A model generated the notes under the pieces. That model saw only the letters and a program-made list of their open reading frames with translations, did no database searches and was not told where the DNA came from. The translations under genes were made by a program, and so were the position numbers. Positions 1 through 5,150 of a DNA stretch of 55,949 nucleotides are shown here, in pieces (position 1 is the first letter of the stretch; the number at the start of each line of letters is the position of its first letter). The stretch comes from Cacconaster sp045642485 (GTDB lineage: Bacteria > Bacteroidota > Bacteroidia > Bacteroidales > UBA932): positions 1 through 55,949 of the forward strand of contig JAZUIV010000055.1 in NCBI GenBank assembly GCA_045642485.1, read 5' to 3'.

Positions 1-18
1 GCGGCAGCGCGCTGCCGC
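1..18. repeat. Perfect 18-bp palindrome at window edge
   Basis: The first 18 bases form an uninterrupted GC-rich palindrome (GCGGCAGCG followed by its exact reverse complement). It may continue beyond the window. It could be the stem of a terminator for an upstream gene or a degenerate REP-like element; it does not match the REP core found further downstream. Confidence 0.5.
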
Positions 19-79
19 ATACTTCTTCTTTGATACTATAAAAAACAAAAAAAAGTCCGACAAAACTGACGAACCTTAA

Positions 80-1075
80 TTGCCGAAACCTGACGAATCA
101 ACTTTTCTGAAAATTGTAGCAACTTTATTTGCTTTTTACAGTTTCGAGAAGACCGGCAAGTACCCGAAGGCGATTGTGCCGGTGGCGTTGTATGGTATGC
201 CCTATGATTGCAGCCGCATTATGGCGATTGCCGACAAATATGGGATTCCGGTGGTGGAGGATGCTGCGGAAGGGTTCGGAAGCCGCTTCCACGGTCAGGT
301 GTTGGGGACGTTCGGACGCTATGGTGTGTTGTCGTTCAACGGCAACAAGATGATTACGACTTCGGGCGGTGGGGCGATGATTACAGGTAGCGACGAGGCG
401 TGGCGTGAGGTGATGATGTACGCCACCCAGTATCGCGAGAGCTACCCTTACTACCAGCACGAAAAGATTGGCTACAACTACCGTATGAGCAACATCTGCG
501 CGGGAATCGGCATCGGCCAGATGACTGTTGCTGCTGCCCACATCGCTCATCACAGGCATATCGCTTCGTTGTATGAGAAGGCCTTTTCCGGTGTGTCGGG
601 GATTGAGTTCCATAAGGGTCCGGATTGGGCCGCGGAAGGCAGCAATTATTGGCTGAACACAATCACCATTGACCCTTCGGTACACGTTGTTGGCCAGGAG
701 GATGCGTATGCCACGATTGTGACCGGTGCCGTAGATGGTGCCGCCGGTGTGATTCATGCTGCCTCATCCGCTCACACTGATTGCGAGCCGAACGCCAACG
801 TGGAGGCATTGCGCGTATATCTGGATAAGGCCGGTATTGAAGCCCGCCCTTTGTGGAAGCCGATGCACAAGCAGCCGGTGTATTGCGAGGGTGCCTCTGT
901 CGTTACCGGTTCAGACCTTGGCTGCACTGTGCTTGATGGCCCGAAGATGACCGTTTACACCAATGGTGTGGAGGAGGACCTCTTCAAAGTCGGCATGTGC
1001 CTTCCTTCCGGCCCCTGCGTCACCGATGACGATGTGGAATATATCGTCGAGTGCATTAAGAGCGCCCTGGAGTAG
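80..1075 (+). pseudogene. Truncated DegT/DnrJ/EryC1/StrS-type PLP aminotransferase
   Basis: The frame encodes the central and C-terminal part of a sugar aminotransferase of the DegT/DnrJ/EryC1/StrS family, which makes amino sugars for capsule, LPS or protein glycans. The motif SFNGNKMITTSGGG carries the lysine expected to bind PLP, and RPLWKPMH and CLPSG near the end are typical of the family. Homology seems to start only near base 150 (TGKYPKAIVPV). The usual first 120 or so residues, including the N-terminal substrate and PLP-phosphate region, are missing. What precedes is AT-rich sequence read from a TTG, so I treat it as a 5'-truncated remnant. Extra segments before the C-terminus (around 680-780 and 885-950) also look divergent. 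No sugar-biosynthesis neighbours are present. The alternative is that a shortened protein is still made. Confidence 0.7.
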
Positions 1076-1077
1076 GG

Positions 1078-1118
1078 GTTTCGTACATATGCGTATGATC
1101 ATTCGCGTCTGTACGAAC
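1078..1118. repeat. Imperfect inverted repeat after the aminotransferase remnant
   Basis: GTTTCGTACA near 1078 and TGTACGAAC ending at 1118 form a near-complete stem with one bulge around an AT-rich loop. The right half (1097-1117, starting GATCATTCGCGT) recurs in similar form at 1411-1433, so this is a repeated element rather than only a terminator. Confidence 0.55.
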
Positions 1119-1153
1119 TTTCAAAATTGATTATGAATATAGACAAATAATTA

Positions 1154-1411
1154 TTGGATAACCTGCTGGCGCAGGCGCAAATGGCTGAATTATTCCAAAA
1201 GGATCAGTCAAATATAGCTCGCCACATCAAGAATGTTTTTGATGAAGGTGAACTGATGGAGGATAGTAATATGCAAATTTTGCATAATACTCTGTCGAAA
1301 TATAAACCGACCAAAATCTATAGCCTTGACGTTATCATTTCTGTTGGTTATAGGGTTAAGTCGCAACGAGGCACAAGAGTGCGGATGAAAAGCATTTTGC
1401 ATACTCGGTAG
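1154..1411 (+). pseudogene. RhuM-family N-terminal fragment
   Basis: About 85 codons match the N-terminal part of RhuM-family proteins (DNA-binding proteins first described in Salmonella pathogenicity island 3). The pattern MAELFQKDQSNIARHIKNVF, followed by an acidic EGEL and IISVGYRVKSQRGT, is characteristic. Full-length members have roughly 300 or more residues. Here the frame stops soon after the RGT motif, and the start is a poor TTG without an upstream part. I read it as a fragment left by recombination. It lies between other fragments and repeats. RhuM genes are often found in mobile islands, consistent with the setting. Confidence 0.65.
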
Positions 1412-1529
1412 ATCATTCGCGTGCTGTTACGAAAGAGGAGGTAGAACGTGCTTTGGCCGTTTACGAGAAGCTCTCAAAATGCTCGGAATTGGTGTAGGCG
1501 TATGGCGATAGATTACGAAATTAACGACA

Positions 1530-1559
1530 AACTGGTTTTTCTGCCGGTTCGTTTTTTTT
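1530..1559 (+). terminator. Possible intrinsic terminator
   Basis: AACTGG and CCGGTT pair with one G-U position around an 8-9 nt loop and are followed directly by CG and a run of eight T. This is the form of a weak rho-independent terminator on the plus strand, just after the unassigned coding fragment. Confidence 0.45.
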
Positions 1560-1566
1560 AGAGCCA

Positions 1567-1596
1567 GACCATTTTGCCGGCGCCGGGAAAATGGTC
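1567..1596. repeat. 30-bp inverted repeat
   Basis: Two 14-bp arms (left begins GACCATTTT) match at 13 of 14 positions around a 2-base centre. It is the first of three inverted repeats in 150 bp, followed by GGTTACAA/TTGTAACC (1652-1668, perfect) and AACTCGTGAC/GTCACGGGTT (1695-1719, one mismatch). Confidence 0.6.
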
Positions 1597-1777
1597 GGAC
1601 GGCAGAATGTCAGTCGCGAAATTCAGGATTATAAAAGTAATTGGATGAGTTGGTTACAAATTGTAACCGACTGGAGTGGTGGAGAGTGAACCGTAACTCG
1701 TGACGGATTGTCACGGGTTGAGGGCTTCCGTTTTGGTGCGGAATTTGCTCGAGTGGGCCGTTTGATAATTTTCGATT

Positions 1778-1837
1778 ATGGAAAAGAATATCAACTCTGA
1801 GAATCAGGTAAAGACCTGGATTTGTTCTGTGCTATGA
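1778..1837 (+). pseudogene. N-terminal fragment of a rubredoxin-like gene
   Basis: Twenty codons starting ATG read MEKNINSENQVKTWICSVL and stop. The segment QVKTWICSV is the same as in the intact small rubredoxin-like gene at 14941-15075, where it precedes the second cysteine of the first CxxCG knuckle. The similarity ends exactly at a short repeat (ACTCGTGACG, 1838-1847), also present at 1696-1705, so the rest of the gene was probably lost by recombination. It is a broken second copy and cannot bind metal. Confidence 0.6.
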
Positions 1838-2067
1838 CTCGTGACGAATTGTGGTATCGGAACTTTGAGTTGCTGAAGGCCTATGTGGCTGAACATCACC
1901 ATCTTCCCGACAAGAAGAAGGTTGAGGGCCGCGGGCTTTTGAATTGGGCGAAGTTCCAAAGAAAGAAGATCAAGGCCGGCGATCTTGACGAAGAGAAGGC
2001 GCGGTTGTTTCAGGAACTGATGTCCACCCGCTCGAATGAGCATACGGGTGGACGGCGGAAATCGTGA
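1834..2067 (+). CDS. Small single helicase-associated (HA) domain protein or fragment
   Basis: About 77 codons match one helicase-associated domain (the repeat found C-terminal to some DEAD-box helicases): WYRNFELLKAYVAEHHHLP, then LLNWAKFQRKKIKAGDL with the conserved tryptophan and basic residues, and a leucine-rich end. Known HA domains occur in tandem after helicase domains; here only one unit is present and no helicase motif precedes it. The ATG overlaps the stop of the rubredoxin fragment, which looks like a chance junction. It may be a remnant of a larger gene or a free-standing DNA-binding domain. The stop codon runs into a half-copy of the REP palindrome. Confidence 0.5.
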   Translation: MTRDELWYRNFELLKAYVAEHHHLPDKKKVEGRGLLNWAKFQRKKIKAGDLDEEKARLFQELMSTRSNEHTGGRRKS

Positions 2068-2084
2068 CTCGCGTTTTTGCGCAA
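2064..2084 (+). repeat. REP-like palindrome, half copy (copy 1)
   Basis: GTGACTCGCG and the right arm ending TTGCGCAA are present, the left arm is absent. It begins inside the last codons of the preceding HA-domain frame. This is the leftmost trace of the palindrome family in the window. Confidence 0.75.
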
Positions 2085-2092
2085 CTTTTTGC

Positions 2093-2100
2093 TAATTTTG
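2093..2100 (+). promoter_or_regulatory. Bacteroidota -7 box for the pRiA4b ORF-3-like gene
   Basis: TAATTTTG matches the TAnnTTTG -7 consensus of Bacteroidota and is followed by C, as is common. The predicted transcript start is near 2105, leaving a leader of about 18 nt before the ATG at 2123. Confidence 0.6.
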
Positions 2101-2122
2101 CAGGAATCAAGCTATTTTTCTT

Positions 2123-2791
2123 ATGGCACTTGACATTTTTCAAAAGATTTATGACTGGAAGAAGCCACAGAGGCGTTATAGGCTGGGTATCAGTTTAAAG
2201 GGTTCTCCTGTGAAGGTTTATCGTGAGGTGATGGTTCCGTCGAACATACGTCTGCCGCATCTGGCGGAGCTGTTGATTCGCACCGTGGGATGGGTAGGAT
2301 ACCACCTGTATGAGTTTCAAAGTGGTGACGATTTGTTTACCAGCCGGGACGAAATCAGGGAGTACAAGAATTGGCCGGAGCCTGAATTTGGGCCGAAGCC
2401 TGTGACGAAGTATCACGATTACACTTGTTTTACTTTGGGGCAGGTGCTGCGGCAGGAAGGAGATTCATTGGAATTTCTTTATGATTTCGGAGATAGTTGG
2501 CATCACGATGTGGTTTTATTGGAAAAGGCGAAATATTCCGACGGACAGGATCCGGACTTCTATGTGATTGGTGGTGAAGGAGCTTGCCCTCCAGAGGATG
2601 TCGGTGGGGTGCATGGGTACGCCAGTATGTTGCAGCTTTTCGAGCATCCTGATGAGGATCCGGAGGAACTGGAAAGCTACATCCAGTGGCTTCCTGAGGG
2701 TTTTGATCCGCTCTTTTTTGACTTACATGCGACTCGTCTCAGAGTAATAGATTTTTTCCGGGTGGTCCGGACTTTCACTGAGAGATATTGA
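2123..2791 (+). CDS. Plasmid pRiA4b ORF-3-like family protein
   Basis: The 222-residue product matches the pRiA4b ORF-3-like family (Pfam PF07929). This family has no established biochemical function and is frequent on plasmids and islands. Characteristic features in order are an N-terminal beta segment (YRLGISLKGSPVKVYREV), VGYHLYEFQ, the DFGDSWHHDV motif near residues 125-135 and GEGACPPEDVGGVHGY near residues 150-165. The length is close to the usual single-domain size. A good -7 box lies just upstream, so it is probably transcribed alone. A full REP palindrome begins seven bases after its stop and may serve as 3' end structure. The preceding fragments and following RNA suggest it is an accessory gene. 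Confidence 0.85.
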   Translation: MALDIFQKIYDWKKPQRRYRLGISLKGSPVKVYREVMVPSNIRLPHLAELLIRTVGWVGYHLYEFQSGDDLFTSRDEIREYKNWPEPEFGPKPVTKYHDYTCFTLGQVLRQEGDSLEFLYDFGDSWHHDVVLLEKAKYSDGQDPDFYVIGGEGACPPEDVGGVHGYASMLQLFEHPDEDPEELESYIQWLPEGFDPLFFDLHATRLRVIDFFRVVRTFTERY

Positions 2792-2797
2792 GAGAAG

Positions 2798-2832
2798 TTG
2801 CGCAAAACGCGAGTGACTCGCGTAATGCGCAA
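2798..2832 (+). repeat. REP-like palindrome (copy 2)
   Basis: Full copy with the arm TTGCGCAAAAC, core GCGAGTGACTCGC (G at the centre) and right arm GTAATGCGCAA. It starts seven bases after the stop of the pRiA4b-like gene and could act as a 3' stem-loop for that transcript. Confidence 0.9.
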
Positions 2833-2990
2833 CTTTCGTACATCCGCGAACCGACGCCAAACCGAGTGCAATGAAGCTTGCTTAAACAATCGTGCAATCG
2901 CCAATTGCACAAATTGCATCAAGCGTTGTTCATAGTTTGAAAATTGTAGCGAAATTTCTAGGGACGCTCTTGCAATTGCCGAAAAATCAT

Positions 2991-2998
2991 TATCTTTG
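2991..2998 (+). promoter_or_regulatory. -7 box of the candidate small RNA
   Basis: TATCTTTG fits the TAnnTTTG consensus. A TTGC at 2970-2973 stands at a plausible -33 position. No coding frame follows, which points to a non-coding transcript starting near 3003. Confidence 0.6.
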
Positions 2999-3100
2999 AA
3001 TCACGAATTGTGTTCAACAGTGAGAGATAAGCGCCTCACACACGTTGAGAAACCCTAAACAGAGTACCTTATTCCAAGCAAATAAAGTACTCTGTTTTTA
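2999..3100 (+). ncRNA. Candidate small RNA, about 100 nt, with promoter and terminator
   Basis: A Bacteroidota -7 box (2991-2998) is followed by a nested stem and then a strong intrinsic terminator. The first structure pairs TCAAC (3014-3018) with GTTGA (3044-3048) and inside it GTGAG (3020-3024) with CTCAC (3035-3039). The terminator pairs ACAGAGTAC (3059-3067) with GTACTCTGT (3087-3095), followed by T residues. No open frame of useful length lies inside. It is too short for typical 6S RNA or tmRNA, and I see no tRNA or SRP RNA hallmark. It could be a regulatory RNA, or a leader controlling the DNA downstream. No family assignment is made. Confidence 0.6.
3057..3100 (+). terminator. Strong intrinsic terminator of the candidate small RNA
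   Basis: A perfect 9-bp stem (11 bp if the flanking AA/TT pairs are counted) with a 19-nt loop is followed by TTTTA. With A residues on the left and T residues on the right it would work mainly for plus-strand transcription. Confidence 0.75.
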
Positions 3101-3162
3101 TATCCTACCGGATGTAATGCTTGCCCAAGGAAAGCCGCTCCAGCACTTTTAATGTCTTATTT

Positions 3163-3327
3163 ATGAACATAATTCGTATTTTCCTTAACGTGTGCGAGCG
3201 CCTTCTTGAAGAGCTTGTCAAAGAGTTGCTCAAGGACCGATTCACCGTTGTTTCCGGCTCGTTCCGTGAAATCGGCGGCAGAAAGGTTCGCGTAAGGAAG
3301 GCGCATCTCCGAAAGCGGAAACGCTGA
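3163..3327 (+). CDS. Hypothetical small basic protein
   Basis: A 54-codon frame begins with an ATG 63 bases after the small-RNA terminator. The predicted peptide has a leucine-rich helical first half (VCERLLEELVKELLKD) and a very basic end (GGRKVRVRKAHLRKRKR), which would suit nucleic-acid binding. I do not recognise a family. A longer frame exists on the opposite strand over the same bases, and no clear promoter is visible, so this could be a chance frame. A hairpin (ATCAGCC/GGCTGAT, about 3345-3361) follows. Confidence 0.3.
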   Translation: MNIIRIFLNVCERLLEELVKELLKDRFTVVSGSFREIGGRKVRVRKAHLRKRKR

Positions 3328-3433
3328 CGGTAGATTGCTTTCTGATCAGCCATCGGGCTGATGCCATTACTCAGCATCCGTGTCAGTCAATGGGAGAGTT
3401 TCCGCGCTTGGGGGCTCACCCTGCGATTGGCTC

Positions 3434-3478
3434 TACAACGCAAAAGCGGAGAACTCCGTAGAATTCTCCGCCTCCGTA
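3434..3478. repeat. Gene-end repeat, copy A
   Basis: This 45-bp segment matches 10539-10583 at 37 of 45 positions. It contains a local stem (GCGGAGAA with TTCTCCGC). It sits 25 bases beyond the stop of the minus-strand DUF2442 gene. Related copies also sit just past the 3' ends of the minus-strand genes ending at 5151 and 10624. Confidence 0.7.
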
Positions 3479-3503
3479 AATCAAAGCGCCCGAAAATCGA
3501 ACC

Positions 3504-3740
3504 TTATGCTGTCATTGCATTGTCATACAAGAACTCCGGGGCAAAGCCTATCTCATTGTTCCAATCAACAGAAAAAGGATCCAAAGTAAATTGTTTGAAG
3601 TAGGTCAGATCCTGCAGTTTCTTACAAATCCCGTCATTGTACACAGTGGCGAAATCAAAGTTCCTGACCTCCCCATTGTTGAAGGTCAAAGCCAGGATAT
3701 AATCCTTGACATATACCGCATTTGTAACTTTAAGAATCAT
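3504..3740 (-). CDS. DUF2442 domain protein
   Basis: The 78-residue product matches the DUF2442 family: an N-terminal beta-rich part (YILALTFNNGEVRNFDF) and a C-terminal WNNEIGFAPEFLYDNA, the typical end of the family. DUF2442 genes are commonly paired with DUF4160 genes, and that is the arrangement here: the DUF4160 frame ends four bases upstream of this ATG, so the two are one transcription unit. The pair is often listed as a putative toxin-antitoxin-like module. The biochemical roles are not established, and I cannot say from sequence which partner would be harmful. The gene-end repeat copy A follows directly. Confidence 0.85.
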   Translation of the reverse strand: MILKVTNAVYVKDYILALTFNNGEVRNFDFATVYNDGICKKLQDLTYFKQFTLDPFSVDWNNEIGFAPEFLYDNAMTA

Positions 3741-3744
3741 ATGA

Positions 3745-4002
3745 TTACTTCAACGGATCAATTTTTACTATTGCTTCCTTGTTCTCCATCCGCTTCCAAT
3801 TCTCCATCAATTCATTTTTATGAAGGTCCAACCACTCATACACAAGATTCAAAGCCCTCCTTGGCAGAGAACCCGTAACTACACCACCTTCTATAGTAAT
3901 GATTGCCTCATAATCCTGATATTTCACGTGGAAATGAGGAGAATTATGCTCGCTCATATACATATAAATGGCGATACCATAAAAATAGCTGACTTCGGGC
4001 AT
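3745..4002 (-). CDS. DUF4160 domain protein
   Basis: The 85-residue product matches DUF4160. The first part contains GIAIYMYMSEHNSPHFHVKY, with the conserved H-x-P-H-F-H histidine cluster that could bind metal, followed by a beta-hairpin (AIITIEGGVV) and a helical C-terminus with the conserved LHKNELMENW. It is the first gene of a two-gene unit with DUF2442. A -7 box TAAATTTG on the minus strand (4020-4027) lies just upstream. The surrounding modules are toxin-antitoxin type, which supports but does not prove the same role here. Confidence 0.85.
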   Translation of the reverse strand: MPEVSYFYGIAIYMYMSEHNSPHFHVKYQDYEAIITIEGGVVTGSLPRRALNLVYEWLDLHKNELMENWKRMENKEAIVKIDPLK

Positions 4003-4071
4003 AACAGCGACCTTTTTGCAAATTTAATGAATTTTTGAAGAATACCACGCAAACGGTCCGGGGATCGAGCT

Positions 4072-4407
4072 TTATTTCCTTTTGCCTCCATATCCATCAA
4101 CCATGCACGACTGACCCCACAAGTCGATCTGCAGGGCAGATTCCAGTTTGGCTATTGTCTCCAGGGTAAGATTCTCTTTGCCTTTAAGAATCAGTGATAC
4201 ATATTGCTGGGTACAGCCGAGTTTAGTCGCCAACGCGCATTGGGTGATGCCGTCCGACTTCATTTTAGAGCGGACTTTCAATGCTATCTGCATCGAATAT
4301 TTCATCCAGCCCCAATTCTCTCTGGCCTCAGTGGCTTCCTTCTGCCACTGACTATTCTCAATTTGATTTTTCTTTACAATTTCAATTGCTCTTTCCATCG
4401 CTTGCAA
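4072..4407 (-). CDS. XRE-family helix-turn-helix antitoxin-like protein (module 1)
   Basis: The product (111 residues) has a central XRE/Cro helix-turn-helix: ITQCALATKLGCTQQYVSLI, then GKENLTLETIAKLESAL, the usual recognition helix and capping segment. The N-terminal 40 residues contain W-rich helices (SQWQKEATEARENWGW) seen in a Bacteroidota family of HTH proteins that are always paired with a larger protein of unknown function. It overlaps the end of that partner (4382-4933) by 26 bp, the toxin-first order of HigBA-type modules. A paralogous pair lies at 9684-10468. A likely role is antitoxin and autorepressor binding the repeats at 4948-4980. Confidence 0.8.
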   Translation of the reverse strand: MQAMERAIEIVKKNQIENSQWQKEATEARENWGWMKYSMQIALKVRSKMKSDGITQCALATKLGCTQQYVSLILKGKENLTLETIAKLESALQIDLWGQSCMVDGYGGKRK

Positions 4408-4933
4408 TATCTTTTAAACCATCAATATCAATGGCGCCCTGTTCAATAAGGAAATTACGCACCTGCTCCATCTTCCGTAATTCAGCCAAAGTATGCTCCC
4501 GCTCTTCCATCGTGCGTGTCAGCTTGATTGCGCCACCTGTTATCAAATATGTATTCCGCTCAAGTTTCAATGCATAAATCCGCAACCAAGAATCGTGGGC
4601 CCTTCGCCTGCCTCTTGCCTTCTCCCGTCCCAAGAGCATTTCTGTTATTCTGGAGTTTTCCAGATGTCTGAATAATCTGTCAACGTCTGCATCGGGGGAA
4701 ATGTCCAAAATAACACAACGCAGTTCATTCGCGTCTTCGAGAGTGTCATATATTGCGAGATCTATGTCCGTTATCCTGAAATACGATGCAAGATCCTCTG
4801 AATTTTTCGAGAAGAACTCTTCCAGAAAATCCAGATCATTCCAATCCCGGAACAGCTTTGTCAGTGCATCAACCGATTCCCCGTCATAAATGACAGACCA
4901 AATCTTCCCTCCGTTTATGTCAACAAATTTCAT
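4382..4933 (-). CDS. Putative toxin of XRE-paired Bacteroidota module 1 (intact copy)
   Basis: The 183-residue protein belongs to a Bacteroidota family found next to XRE regulators. It begins with a beta-rich part (GGKIWSVIYDGE), continues with acidic helices (WNDLDFLEEFFSKN, FRITDIDLAIYDTLEDANEL) and has a conserved core SWLRIYALKLERNTYLITGG, followed by EREHTLAELRKMEQVRNFL. The WLRIY and LITGGAIKLT segments resemble the end of RelE/HigB-like folds, but this is inference. It is the first gene of the pair and overlaps the antitoxin frame. Its promoter (4938-4969) places the transcript start at or within a few bases of the ATG, so the mRNA is probably leaderless. The second copy at 10036-10468 lacks the WLRIY core. 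Confidence 0.7.
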   Translation of the reverse strand: MKFVDINGGKIWSVIYDGESVDALTKLFRDWNDLDFLEEFFSKNSEDLASYFRITDIDLAIYDTLEDANELRCVILDISPDADVDRLFRHLENSRITEMLLGREKARGRRRAHDSWLRIYALKLERNTYLITGGAIKLTRTMEEREHTLAELRKMEQVRNFLIEQGAIDIDGLKDIASDGKSN

Positions 4934-4937
4934 ATTG

Positions 4938-4969
4938 CAAATATAACTACAAGTTTTGAATTGTACAAA
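4938..4969 (-). promoter_or_regulatory. Promoter and operator of module 1, probably leaderless
   Basis: On the minus strand TTTG (4966-4969), a 20-nt spacer and TATATTTG (4938-4945) make an excellent Bacteroidota promoter. The ATG begins five bases after the -7 box. TACAAGT (4974-4980 on this strand) and ACTTGTA (4948-4954) form an inverted repeat across the promoter, a likely operator for the XRE protein. Confidence 0.7.
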
Positions 4970-5111
4970 TAATACTTGTAAAGCTCATTAACTTCTTTGC
5001 AGGCGGGATATTCGAGCATTGTTTTCATTTTACCCTTATAGTACCAGGAAAAGCTGAAATGTTACAGATTTGTGAGGGTTTTTTTGTAACGCGCGGTACA
5101 CGCCATCGAGT

Positions 5112-5136
5112 GGCTTTTGGCATAACAAAAATGCGG
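5112..5136. repeat. Gene-end repeat, copy C (partial)
   Basis: These 25 bases match 10590-10614 at 21 positions. The copy lies 14 bases beyond the stop of the minus-strand SNF2 gene, the same relative place as in the other copies. Confidence 0.55.
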
Positions 5137-5150
5137 AAATTAATCCACAA

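Larger units (their letters stand above)
1412..1777. other. Gene-poor stretch with a short coding fragment and inverted repeats
   Basis: No full gene is visible. Bases 1426-1497 read as a 23-codon fragment on the plus strand (starts VTKEEVERALAVYEK, then a stop) that I cannot assign. A terminator-like hairpin (1530-1559) and three further inverted repeats (1567-1596, 1652-1668, 1695-1719) fill most of the rest. The stretch looks like accumulated debris of mobile or recombined DNA. Confidence 0.5.

Noticed and set aside
2999..3100. tRNA, tmRNA, 6S or SRP RNA
   Set aside because: No cloverleaf, no CCA end, no resume frame, and length and stems do not match these RNAs.
3105..3377. Minus-strand coding frame opposite the small hypothetical gene
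   Set aside because: Serine- and arginine-rich composition, no promoter, overlaps the small-RNA terminator side; looks like an antisense shadow.
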